Shown here: one piece after another, positions 42,393-51,600 of the stretch
How the letters are laid out: every line of letters starts with the position of its first letter
How positions within the stretch are numbered: the first letter of the stretch is position 1
Assembly (NCBI GenBank): GCA_046351555.1
Contig: JAXLYI010000006.1
Location: 310,001 to 374,000 of the forward strand
DNA length: 64,000 nucleotides
DNA from: CAISKJ01 sp046351555
GTDB taxonomy: Bacteria; Myxococcota_A; Polyangia; Polyangiales; Ga0077539
Direction of reading: 5' to 3'
Program-made: the position numbers and the translations under genes
Notes under the pieces: generated by a model
Database searches by the model: none
The model's input: only the letters and a program-made list of their open reading frames with translations
Told to the model about the DNA's origin: nothing

Positions 42393-42953
42393 TCACTCGT
42401 CGTCTTCGATGCAGCACGCGGGGTGGCGCTGCGGGCGCCAGCGCGTGTAGTGGAGCCGCGGTCGCAGTCGAACGATCGCCTCGAGCTCGGCCCCGCCCGT
42501 CGACACGCCCTCGGCGCCCGACACGCCCGCCGCGAGCGACTGCGCGATGCGCCGGTCGAGCGCGTCGACGTGGCGGGTGAGCACCCGGACGCGCCCGACG
42601 CTGCCGCTCGGGAGCAGCACCACCGCGAGGCGAACGTCGGGGGTGTGGAGGTCGCCGTCGCCGTCGACCAGCGACGGGAGGTCGTCGGCGAGCGAGGGCC
42701 CGAGGTCGCTGAAGTGGTCTTCGAGCATCGCCCGCAGGTGCGCCGGGAGCGCGGCGCCGGAGAGGTAACGGGCGGCCTCGACGTGGGCGGTGACGGCGGC
42801 GCGGGCCCGCGTGGGGACGGGGCGCTCGCCGAAGCAGCGGTAGTCGCCGCGGTCGTAGAGGGGGTTGCCCGGCACGCAAGGCGCGCGCTGGGCGAAGGCG
42901 CCGGCGGGCAGGAGGGAGAGGAGGCCGGCGACGAGGGTGGTGCGGCGGTTCAT
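42393..42953 (-). CDS. Secreted hypothetical protein with TonB/AgmX-like end
   Basis: The 186-aa product has a signal peptide (MNRRTTLVAGLLSLLPAGAFA). The mature part starts with a cysteine pair (RAPCVPGN and DYRCFG). Towards the end VVLLPSGSVGRVRVLTRHVD, followed by DALDRRIAQSLAAG, resembles the secreted TonB-C/AgmX-like fold also found at the end of the kinase at 9223-11070. It finishes with HPACCIEDDE. The ATG at 42953 places the signal peptide first. It lies 116 bp downstream of the PH-like membrane gene in the same direction; whether it belongs to that operon is unclear. It is convergent with the preceding gene, 3 bp apart. Confidence 0.6.
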   Translation of the reverse strand: MNRRTTLVAGLLSLLPAGAFAQRAPCVPGNPLYDRGDYRCFGERPVPTRARAAVTAHVEAARYLSGAALPAHLRAMLEDHFSDLGPSLADDLPSLVDGDGDLHTPDVRLAVVLLPSGSVGRVRVLTRHVDALDRRIAQSLAAGVSGAEGVSTGGAELEAIVRLRPRLHYTRWRPQRHPACCIEDDE

Positions 42954-43018
42954 GGCGTTGCTCCGTGAGATCGATCGTACGTGAGGAACTTTGGGACGGT
43001 CGAGTTGCCGGGGCGGTT

Positions 43019-43030
43019 CCCCCGCGGGGG
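43019..43030. repeat. Perfect 12-bp GC palindrome
   Basis: CCCCCGCGGGGG between the membrane-protein gene and the secreted-protein gene. It could be an operator or part of a transcript end; in DNA of this composition it may also be chance. Confidence 0.3.
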
Positions 43031-43069
43031 CGATTCTCCGGCGCGAGGGGGTGCGTGGGTGACGCGCGC

Positions 43070-44242
43070 TCACCCGCGGCGCAGGGCGGCCTCCACCTCG
43101 GGCTCGGCGTCGCGGCCCTCCGCGATGGCCGCCAGCGCGGCGCGCTCGGCGGGCTCGGCGCCCGACTCCGCGGCGACCCGCACGCGCGTCCGGCCCCGCT
43201 CGCTCGTCGAGAGCGCGAGGGCCGCGGCGATCCGCTGCTCGGGGCTCGCGGAGGGGTCGGTGACGAGCGCTTCGAGACGTCGGCGGTCGAGCGCCTGGCT
43301 GCGGTAGTCGTTGGGGCGGTCGCCGAGCTCCTTCAGGTGGTCGCGCCACGCGGCGTAGGGGCGGTCGCCGCGGGCGAGCGTCGTCAGCGGGTCGCCGGCC
43401 GTGCCCGCCGCGCGGTAGTCCGCCAGCGCCTCGGCGATGCGCGCACACACCGCGCTGCGGACCCACGGGTCTTCGGTGTCGCACCAGAGGCGCACCTCGC
43501 GGCGGTCGGCGAGCGTGACCACGACGTCGGTGCCGTCCTCGCGCGCCGAGGCGACCTGCGACCACGGGAAGAAGCGCGGGAAGAGGCGCGCGCGGCTCCA
43601 GAGCCCGTCGCGGCCGACGGTGAGGTCGAGGCGCGGGAAGATCGCGCGGCGCAGCGCCACCACGAGCACCAGCCCGAGGGCCATGGCGCCGAGCACGAGC
43701 TGCCCGCCGTCCGGCGCGAGGCCCGCCTCCCGCAGCGCCGTGAGCACGGGGAGCAGCGCGAAGACGCCCACCATCGGCCCGAGCACCACCGTCAGGAGCT
43801 GGTGGAAGATGCGCTTGTGTTCGAAGCGGGTGCGGCGCTGCGAGGGGTCCTGCCCGACGGCGGAGAGCACCGCGCGGGCGTCGTCGAGGTCGCGCACGGA
43901 CAGGCGGAGGAGCGTGCGGTTGCGCAGCTCCAGCACGACCGCGAGGGCGTCCTTCTCCTGCGAGACGTAGCCCGCGGCGATGTCGCGCGTCGCGACCGAG
44001 GGGCCGCCCCCCAGCACGAGCGCGTCGCCCTGCACGCGGGCGGTGATGTCGCGGCGACGCGTCATCGACCAGAGGGGGAAGACGAGCGGTGTCAGCCACA
44101 CGAAGAGGCCGGCGAGCGCACCCACGAACGAGGCCGAGAAACAGGCGCCCGCGAGGGCGGCGATGAACAGCGCGACCGCGCCCGGGTCGAGCCAGTAGCG
44201 GTCGGTCCAGAGCGTGCGGCGGCCCAGGTCGAGGTCAGCCAC
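43070..44242 (-). CDS. Membrane protein with two PH-like domains, third gene of the RpoB-paralogue operon
   Basis: The 390-aa protein has two pairs of hydrophobic segments (about 18-60 and 155-205). Each pair is followed by a beta-rich soluble segment that resembles bacterial PH domains: ITARVQGDALVLGGGPSVAT then LELRNRTLLRLSVRDLDD, and LDLTVGRDGLWSRARLF then VTLADRREVRLWCDTEDPW. The C-terminal ~90 residues are helical (ERIAAALALSTSERG-like, possible HEAT-type). The start is GTG 44242, read as MADLDLGRRTLWTDRYW, 14 bp after the stop of the MCCFS gene, so the two are co-transcribed. Function unknown. Confidence 0.7.
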   Translation of the reverse strand: MADLDLGRRTLWTDRYWLDPGAVALFIAALAGACFSASFVGALAGLFVWLTPLVFPLWSMTRRRDITARVQGDALVLGGGPSVATRDIAAGYVSQEKDALAVVLELRNRTLLRLSVRDLDDARAVLSAVGQDPSQRRTRFEHKRIFHQLLTVVLGPMVGVFALLPVLTALREAGLAPDGGQLVLGAMALGLVLVVALRRAIFPRLDLTVGRDGLWSRARLFPRFFPWSQVASAREDGTDVVVTLADRREVRLWCDTEDPWVRSAVCARIAEALADYRAAGTAGDPLTTLARGDRPYAAWRDHLKELGDRPNDYRSQALDRRRLEALVTDPSASPEQRIAAALALSTSERGRTRVRVAAESGAEPAERAALAAIAEGRDAEPEVEAALRRG

Positions 44243-44256
44243 GGGGCGCGGCCCTC

Positions 44257-45072
44257 CTACGCGGGGACGATCACGTCGCGGTTGGGCAGCTCGCCCTGCA
44301 TCTTGCGCCGCTTCACGCGCTCCCCCTCGGCGACGACGCCCCTCGCGCGGTGCACCGTGTTGGCGTGCGGCGTCCGCTCGCTCTCCTCCCAGTCGCCGCC
44401 GGCGCGGCCCTGCGCGTAGAGCGTGTGGTCGAAATCCGCCGTGGCGGGCAGCGTCCCGTCGTGCACGTGAACCGTCGGGAAGAAGAGCGTCTCCGGCGCG
44501 CGCGAGCGGAAGGTGAGCCCCATCGGGTGGAAGTGCTGGCGGCGGAGGGCGGTCGTGGGCGGCTCGTCGCCCGAGAAGATGCGGCGCCACCAGGGCTTCG
44601 GCGGGGCCGCCACCGTCTCCGCCCCGAGGCCGCGGAGCTGGAACACTGCGAAGCCGAAGCGCTCCTGCGCGCAGAGCGCGTCGACGACGCCGGGCGAGAG
44701 GCGGAAGCGCGGGTCGAGGCGTTCGAAGTCCTCGGGCGCGGGGACGAACGACGCTTCGAAGGACCCGACGGCGTGCACCGCGAGGGTGGGGCCCTTCGCG
44801 CGCGACGCCTGCGGGGCCGCCTCCGTCTCGAGGTCGGCCATGGGGAAGAGCGCGTCGAGGGCGGAGAAGAAGTACGACTCCTCCGAGAGGTCGACGAAGC
44901 GCACCGCCTCCTCGCCCGCGGCGGGGTCGGTGGGGAGCGGGAGCACCATCGCGAGGTCGGCGGCGGCGGCGACGTTCATCGCGTAGGCGAGCGACTGGGT
45001 GCGGTCGTCGACGCGGCGGGCGAAGACGCGGGTGTGCTCGACGAGGGTCACACGGCCGGAGAAGCAGCACAT
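44257..45072 (-). CDS. Conserved hypothetical protein with N-terminal MCCFS motif
   Basis: The 271-aa protein opens MCCFSGRVTLVEHTRVFARR, with two adjacent cysteines right after the start methionine. After methionine removal a free N-terminal cysteine would be exposed, as in Ntn hydrolases or metal-binding proteins; this is inference. Further recognisable stretches are AMNVAAAADLAMVLPLPTDP, ESYFFSALDALFP and PTVHVHDGTLPATADFDHT. They give the look of a conserved family without assigned function. It starts 9 bp after the stop of the RpoB paralogue, which makes co-transcription very likely, and a 10-bp hairpin spans that junction. There is no signal peptide. Confidence 0.7.
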   Translation of the reverse strand: MCCFSGRVTLVEHTRVFARRVDDRTQSLAYAMNVAAAADLAMVLPLPTDPAAGEEAVRFVDLSEESYFFSALDALFPMADLETEAAPQASRAKGPTLAVHAVGSFEASFVPAPEDFERLDPRFRLSPGVVDALCAQERFGFAVFQLRGLGAETVAAPPKPWWRRIFSGDEPPTTALRRQHFHPMGLTFRSRAPETLFFPTVHVHDGTLPATADFDHTLYAQGRAGGDWEESERTPHANTVHRARGVVAEGERVKRRKMQGELPNRDVIVPA

Positions 45073-45080
45073 GGCGCGAT

Positions 45081-45110
45081 GCTACCGCCGCCCGGACGTC
45101 CGGCGGTAGC
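45081..45110 (-). repeat. 10-bp perfect inverted repeat at the 3' end of the RpoB-paralogue gene
   Basis: GCTACCGCCG (45081-45090) and CGGCGGTAGC (45101-45110) enclose a 10-nt loop. The hairpin covers the last codons and the stop of the RpoB paralogue and ends 8 bp before the start of the MCCFS gene. No T-run follows. It could weaken transcription or protect an mRNA end between the first and second gene of the operon. Confidence 0.6.
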
Positions 45111-48100
45111 GCCGAGGGCTCCCCACGTCGAGCCCCACCGCCTGCAGCGTCTTCATGAACCGCGCGAACGCTTGCGACCCGGTGGCCACCGCGTGCGCCT
45201 CCCCCCGCGCGAGCGCCGCGTCGAGCGCGCCGGCCGCGTGGAGGTCGTCGCCGCGCGCCCCGAGCGTCTCCCGCAGTGTCTCGGCGGCGCCCCAGGCCAT
45301 CAGCGCGGACACCGCGTCCTCGTCGAAGGGCTGCCCCGGCGCGTGCGTCGCGTCGCCCACCGGCTCGCGCGTGGTGCCATCACGAGGGCCCCGCGCGCGC
45401 GCTTCGAAGACATCGTCCACCAACGGCGTGAGCTTCAGGAGGTGCAGCGCCCCGACGCTCACCGGCGCCCGGAAGGGCTCGCCCGTTCGCCCGTCGCGCA
45501 GCCTCACCGTCTCGCCGCCGCCCGCGTAACGGTCGCAGCACGACACCACGCGCGGGAGCTCGATGGGCGACGCGCCCCCCGAAGCCATCATCTCGCAGAG
45601 GATCCCCACCGCGTCGCCGCCTTCGAACACCGCCGCGGGGTCGACCACGGCCTCCACCGCGCGCCCGTCGTCGAGCAGCGGGAGGTCTTCTTCGGCGACG
45701 ATCCGCGCGACGGCCGAGCGCTCGCCGTGGCGGCTCCCGACGAGGTCGCCGACCGAGAGGGGATGGCGCTCGACCACCCACACGCGAACCACCGCGGTCC
45801 CCTTCGCGCGGCGGTCGGGGCGGTACACCTCGGCCCGCGTCACCACGCCCTCGCACCCGCGCAGCGCCCGCAGCGAAGCCCCCTCCGCCACGCCGTCCCG
45901 CACGAGCACGCGACCCGCGAGCGCGTCGCCTTCGCGCACCCTCGCCCCCACCCGCGCGAGGCCCTCGTCGTCGAGCCGCGCCCGCTCGCCAGCGTCGAGG
46001 TCGGCGGCGTCGCGGGTGAGCTCGTGACGGCCGCCCGCGGCGCGCCCCAGCGAGCCCGTGACCACGCGGACGTGCGCGGTGCAGAGGCGCCCTTCGCGCA
46101 CGAGGCGCTCCGAGACGGCGACGGCCCCGTGGTCGTTGAAGCCCGCCCAGGGCATGAGCGCGGCGAGCACGTCGTCCCCGCAGGCGAGCGTCCCGTCGAC
46201 GACGCCGTGGCCCTGCGCGAGCGCGTCGCCGACGGACACGCGGTCGCCCTCGTCGACGCACGGGCGCTCCCGGATCACGCCGCCGCGCGCGGGCTCGAAG
46301 CTCCGCAGCGGGTGCGTCACCTCGTCGCCGTCGCCGCGCACGACCACCTCGCGCGCCGTCGCCTTCACCACCTCGCCCCCGACGCGAGACACGACGCTCG
46401 CCGTCGCCGCCACGCGCGCGTCGAGGGCGGTCGCCACGCGCGGCGCCGTCGCGCGCAGCGGGGGGAGGGCCTCGCGGAGGTTGCGCGCGCCTGCGCTCCA
46501 CCGCTCGGGCGCGTCGTGCACGGCGAAGGGGACGAGCGCCGCCGTGACGCCCACCCACTCGTCGCGGGACGGGTCACGCCACGCCACCTGCTCCCGGCTC
46601 ACCGTCGTCGCGCCGGCGCCCGTGATCACGGGGACGAAGGGGCCGTCGGCCTCGCCGTCGTCGACGCGGAGCGGGGCGCCGCCGAGCGTGAGCGCGTCGA
46701 CGGAGCGCGCGTGGAGCTCACCCTGCGCGCCCACCATGATGAACGTCGCTTCGAGGCGGCCCTGCCAGCCGACGCGGGCGCCGAGCGCGAGGGCCGAGCC
46801 CGGCGGCCCGTGGTCGTCGCGGGCCTCGATCGGGCAGAGCAGCTTGTACTGCGACCACGCGGTGTCTTCGAGGGCGAAGCCGCTGCGCTTCGAGGAGCCC
46901 GACGCAGGCTCGACCGCGGCGAGCCAGCGCGACTGGGCCACGGCGGCGACGGGGTTCACGCGCGCGACCGGCGCGCTGACGCGGGTGCGGGTGAAGAGCT
47001 CCAGCACGGCGCGCTCGAGCGGACGCGCGACCAGCGAGCTGTGCGGCCAGAAGGAGGCGTCGAGGTCGAACAGCGAGAGCCGCTCCTCTGCGATCGCCGA
47101 GACCCGCGCGAGGCCGTCGCGCACGGCGCCTTCGAGCAGCTCGCCGACGCCGCGCACCACCGCGTCCCCGAGGCTCGGCTCGTCGGGGTCTCGCGCGAAC
47201 CCTTCGACGCGGCGAACGAGCGCGACGAGCGTCGCGACGACGTCGTCGGCGGAGAGCGTCCGCGCGTCGCCCGACGTGCCGAGGAGGCGGTTCATGCGCG
47301 CGCGGCCCGCGGGCGAGAGGTCGAAGCGGGTGACGTCGCCGAGCGCGCGCCGCACGAAGTCCGCGGTGACGCGCGGGTCGGCGTACTCGGGGCCGTGGAC
47401 GCTCTGCCAGAGCGCGAGGCGGGCCTCCTCCTCGCCGTCGTCGCGGCGGCTCATCTCGGTGCGGAGGATGACGTCGCTGAGGTCGCGGAGCGTGCGGTCG
47501 TACACCGGCCCGAACGGCTGCTGCGCGACGACGAGCAGCGGCACCTCGCGGACCCCGGCCGCGCGCAGCCGCGCGAGGCGGCGCAGCGTGAGGGGGTCGC
47601 CCGCCTCGATGACGACCTCGCCGGTGTCCTCGTCGACGACGTCGCGCGCGGCGACCGCCCCCTCGACCTCGTGGTCGTCGTACGCGAGCTCGGTGACGCC
47701 CGCCGCGGCGAGCGCCTTCACCGCGGCGCGGGTGAACTTGCGGTGCCTCGCCACACGGACCTCGCCGTTCACCACGACGTCGCGCGCGGCGCGCCGGCCC
47801 GCCAGCCGCGCGGGGTCGAAGCGCAGCGCGACGTCGCGCTCGCCGACGCGGAGGGCCTCGACGGCGTAGGCCCGCGTGAGGAGTTCCTCGCGGGAGAGGC
47901 CCATCGCGCGGGCGAGCGTGGTGGCCGGAACCCACCGGGCGCGGGGCCCGAGGCGCGCCTCGAGCGTGCGCGTCTTCTTCGCCACGCGGACCTCGACGCG
48001 GGGCCCGCGGAGCGGCTCGATGCGCGCCCCGTCGCCCCGCGCGAACCCGTGCGCGAACACGTCCTCCGTCGTGAACCACACGCCCGGCTCGCGCGCGAGC

Positions 48101-48498
48101 TGCGGGTGCACCACGCGCTCGACGCCGTCGATGACGAAGGTGCCCGCGTCGGTCATCCACGGGATCGCCCCGAGCACGACGTCCTCCTCCGCCGCGGCCA
48201 CGATCCGTCGGGCGCCGTCGGGGGCGACCTCGAGGCGGACGCCCAGCACGGTGACCCGGAGGGCGCGCTGCCAGGTGGTTCCCGCGAGGAGGCAGTCGTG
48301 GGGGGACCCCTCGGGCGCGTCGAACGCGTAGCGCACGAGCGCGAGCTCCTGGCGCTCGCAGAACGAGCGCATCGGGAAGCGCTCGCGGAGGCACGCCTCG
48401 AGGCCCTGCAGGAGCCGCGCGTCGGGCGCGACGTCGGCCTGCGTGAAGGCGTCGAACGACCGGCGCTGGTGCGCGATGAGCGGGTCGGTGTCGGGCAT
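45082..48498 (-). CDS. Divergent RNA polymerase beta-subunit (RpoB) paralogue
   Basis: The 1138-aa protein is colinear with RpoB over its whole length. Matches include MTDAGTFVIDGVERVVHPQL (about 110), VDEDTGEVV, GELLEGAVRDGLARV, KLLCPIE (about 554), SREQVAWRDPSRDEWVGVTA then ALVPFAVHDAPER, AALMPWAGFND followed by VSERLV (about 779), GDLVGSRHG (about 914), TGEPFRAPVSVGALHLLKL then LVDDVFEAR (about 1003), and an ending LQAVGLDVGS. Key residues differ from E. coli beta: the E813-D814 pair is H-G, K1065 is L, K1073 is R, and rifampicin-site residues D516, H526, R529 and S531 read R, Q, W and A. Part of the flap is missing. It is probably not a catalytic beta subunit. The ATG at 48498 fits; no rpoC-like gene is in the window. 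Confidence 0.9.
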   Translation of the reverse strand: MPDTDPLIAHQRRSFDAFTQADVAPDARLLQGLEACLRERFPMRSFCERQELALVRYAFDAPEGSPHDCLLAGTTWQRALRVTVLGVRLEVAPDGARRIVAAAEEDVVLGAIPWMTDAGTFVIDGVERVVHPQLAREPGVWFTTEDVFAHGFARGDGARIEPLRGPRVEVRVAKKTRTLEARLGPRARWVPATTLARAMGLSREELLTRAYAVEALRVGERDVALRFDPARLAGRRAARDVVVNGEVRVARHRKFTRAAVKALAAAGVTELAYDDHEVEGAVAARDVVDEDTGEVVIEAGDPLTLRRLARLRAAGVREVPLLVVAQQPFGPVYDRTLRDLSDVILRTEMSRRDDGEEEARLALWQSVHGPEYADPRVTADFVRRALGDVTRFDLSPAGRARMNRLLGTSGDARTLSADDVVATLVALVRRVEGFARDPDEPSLGDAVVRGVGELLEGAVRDGLARVSAIAEERLSLFDLDASFWPHSSLVARPLERAVLELFTRTRVSAPVARVNPVAAVAQSRWLAAVEPASGSSKRSGFALEDTAWSQYKLLCPIEARDDHGPPGSALALGARVGWQGRLEATFIMVGAQGELHARSVDALTLGGAPLRVDDGEADGPFVPVITGAGATTVSREQVAWRDPSRDEWVGVTAALVPFAVHDAPERWSAGARNLREALPPLRATAPRVATALDARVAATASVVSRVGGEVVKATAREVVVRGDGDEVTHPLRSFEPARGGVIRERPCVDEGDRVSVGDALAQGHGVVDGTLACGDDVLAALMPWAGFNDHGAVAVSERLVREGRLCTAHVRVVTGSLGRAAGGRHELTRDAADLDAGERARLDDEGLARVGARVREGDALAGRVLVRDGVAEGASLRALRGCEGVVTRAEVYRPDRRAKGTAVVRVWVVERHPLSVGDLVGSRHGERSAVARIVAEEDLPLLDDGRAVEAVVDPAAVFEGGDAVGILCEMMASGGASPIELPRVVSCCDRYAGGGETVRLRDGRTGEPFRAPVSVGALHLLKLTPLVDDVFEARARGPRDGTTREPVGDATHAPGQPFDEDAVSALMAWGAAETLRETLGARGDDLHAAGALDAALARGEAHAVATGSQAFARFMKTLQAVGLDVGSPRRYRRTSGRR

Positions 48499-48579
48499 CG
48501 GGTCGCCGGGGCGCGATGGTAGAGCGCGACGGCACCGCGCGTCGCGGGCGGCGACGGACGCCACGCGGGGTATTCCCGG

Positions 48580-48625
48580 GGCGCCTCTTTCCGGTCATGC
48601 TCCCGCGCGCCTCACGGGAGGCGCC
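48580..48625 (+). promoter_or_regulatory. Overlapping alternative hairpins in the leader of the RCC1 lipoprotein gene
   Basis: GGCGCCTC (48580-48587) can pair with GAGGCGCC (48618-48625), while CTCCCG (48600-48605) can pair with CGGGAG (48615-48620). The two 3' arms share bases, so the stems exclude each other. They lie 18-60 bp before the start codon, in the 144-bp region divergent to the RpoB-paralogue gene. Confidence 0.25.
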
Positions 48626-48642
48626 ACGGAGCCACGAACGCC

Positions 48643-51600
48643 ATGCAGAAGTATGTTTTGATCGCCGCGGCGGCGATGCTCGTCGCGTGCAATGACGAGC
48701 GACCCACAGCCGGTGACGCGGCCGCCGACGCGGCTGCCGACGTGACCGTTGACGTGGCCGTTGACGCGGCCGCCGACGTCGCCGCTGACTCGCTGGCCTC
48801 CCCCGACGTCGCGGCGGACCAGCCCCCTCCGACGGACGCTGGCGACGCCTCGCCCGACGCGCCATCCGAAGACGTTCCCGTCCCACCCGACGCGGCGCCT
48901 GATGCGCCCGGAGACGTCGCGGCGCCCGATGCGCCCGGAGACGTCGCGGCGCCCGACGCTGCGTCGACGGACGGCATGACGGTCGACGCGGCGACGGACG
49001 CGCCCGACGACCTCGGCGCCCGCTGCACGCCCGGCACCTCCCGCCCGTGCTACGGCGGGGCCGCGGGGACGGCGGGCGTCGGGCGGTGCCGCGCGGGGAC
49101 GCAGTACTGCAACGTGTCGGGCGGCTACGACGCCTGCCTCGGCGAGCAGCTCCCCGCGGCGGCGGAGACCTGCGGCGACATGGTCGACGACGACTGCAAC
49201 GGCATGGCCGACGACGGCTGCGGCGAGTGCTCCCCCGGCGCCACGCGGAGCTGCTACGCCGGCCCCGCCGGCACCGCGGGGCGAGGCCGATGCCGCGCCG
49301 GGACGCAGACCTGCGGCGCCGACCGGCGCTGGGGCGCCTCCTGCGCGGGCGAGGTCGTCCCCGGCGCCGAGACCTGCAACAACCAGGACGACGACTGCAA
49401 CGGCACGGCCGACGACGGCGCCGCGACCGCCGGCTGCGCCCTCGCCAACGCCACCGCGACGTGCCGCGCGGGGGCCTGCGCCGTGGCCGCGTGCGCGACG
49501 GGCTTCGGCGACTGCGACGCGGCGGCGGCCAACGGCTGCGAGACGGCGCTCGCCACCGCGACCGATCACTGCGGCGCGTGCGGCAGCGCGTGCGCCGCGG
49601 GGCAGACCTGCGCGGCCGGGCGCTGCGCCGGCGGCTCGGCGGACGACCTCGCGGCGGGCGGGGCCAACGCCTGCGCGATCCTCCCGGGCGGGCGCGTGGC
49701 GTGCTGGGGCGCCGACCAGTACGGGCAGCTCGGCAACGGGGCCACCGGCCACCGCGCGGCGCCCGTGTTCGTCTCGGGCCTCAACGACGCGACGGACGTC
49801 GAGGCCGGCGCCCGCGCGCAGCACGTCTGCGCCATCCGCGCGGGCGGCGCGGTGGTGTGCTGGGGCGAGAACGGCAACTACCACCTCGGCGACGGCACCA
49901 ACGTGAGGCGCCTGACGCCGGTCGCGGTCGCCGGGCTCACCGACGCCGTCCAGCTCGCGCTGGGGTCGCAGCACACCTGCGCGCTCCGTCGCACCGGCCG
50001 CGTCGTGTGCTGGGGCTACAACGCGACCGGCCAGCTCGGCGACGGCACCACCTCGACGCGGCCCGTGCCGAGCGAGGTGCCGGGCATCGCCGACGCGACC
50101 CAGGTGGTCGCGGGGGCCGACCACACGTGCGCGCTGCGGGCGACCGGCGCGGTGCTCTGCTGGGGCCTCAACGCCAACGGGCAGCTCGGCGACGGGAGCC
50201 TCACGACGCGGCTGCTCCCCGTGACGGCCGGCGTGACGGGCGCCACCGCGCTCGCGGCCGGCGGCGCCCACACCTGCGTGATCCGGGGCGGCGGGGTGGT
50301 CACCTGCTGGGGGGTCAACAGCTCCGGGCAGCTCGGCGACGGCCTGCGGGCGGCCGGCCGTGCGGCGGCGGCGGACGTCGTCGGGGTCACCGACGCGGCC
50401 GAGCTCGCGCTCGGCTTCACCCACTCCTGCGCGAGGCGGCGGGGCGGGGCGGTCTCCTGCTGGGGGTACAACGGGGCCGGCGCGCTCGGCGACGGGACCT
50501 CCACCGACCGCCTGACGCCGGTGCCGGTCGCGGGGCTCGCGGACGCCGCGCGGCTCGTCGCGGGCGGCGGCTTCACCTGCGCGCGGCGCACCTCCGGGGC
50601 GGTGGCGTGCTGGGGCGACAACACCGTCGGCCAGCTCGGCGACGGGCGGCTGAACAACCGCCCGCTCGCCAACCGGGACATCCAGGGCATCCCCGGCCCG
50701 CTCCCCTGCACGGGCGCCGGCTGCGCGCTCCCGATCTCCGCGGGCTCGGACGCCACCTGCGCGGTCCGGCCCGGCGGGGCCGTCTCCTGCTGGGGCGGCA
50801 ACGGGGTGGGGCAGCTCGCCGAAGCCGACGCCGCGCCCCGCTCCGCGCCCTACCCGGTGACCCTCCCCGCGGCCGCGACCCACGTCGCGCTCGGCGGGGG
50901 CCACGCCTGCGCGCGACTCGCGACGGGCGCGGTCGCCTGCTGGGGCGCCAACACCTCCGGCGAGCTCGGCGTGGCGTCGCCCGCGAGCAGCGCGACGGCG
51001 GTCGTCGTCGCCGGGCTCGCGGACGTCGTGGAGGTCGTGAGCGGCGCCTACCACACCTGCGCCCGTGTGACGGACGGGCGGGTGCTCTGCTGGGGCCAGA
51101 ACTCCCTCAACCAGCTCGGCGAGGGGAGCACCGGCAACCGCTCCATTCCGGCGGCGGTCGGCGGCGGCGCCTCGCCCGTCGCCGATGCGTCCGCGGTCGC
51201 GGCGGGCAGCTATTCGACCTGCGCGATCCGCGCGGGCGGCGCGCTGTGGTGCTGGGGGTACAACCGCGACGGGCAGCTCGGCGACGGCACCACGACGGCG
51301 CGGTCGCTGCCGGTGCAGGTGCGCGCGCCGGACGGGATGGTGGGCGCGTTCACCGGGGTCGAGCAGGTCGCCGTGGGCATCTCGTTCGCCTGCGCGCTGC
51401 GCGGCGGGGCGGTGTCGTGCTGGGGCGACAACTCCGCGGGCCAGCTCGGCGACGGGACCACCACGACGCGCGCCACCGCGGTCACCGTGCCGGGCCTCCG
51501 CGACGCGGTGGAGATTCGCGCGGGGGCTGGCCACGTCTGCGCCCGCCGCGCGACCGGCGCCCTGGTCTGCTGGGGGCGCAACGACCTCGGGCAGCTCGGC

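Noticed and set aside
44350..48522. Plus-strand open frame of about 1390 codons opposite the RpoB paralogue
   Set aside because: The composition is Arg/His/Asp/Val-rich with no domains. The opposite strand has a colinear RpoB match, so this is a shadow frame.
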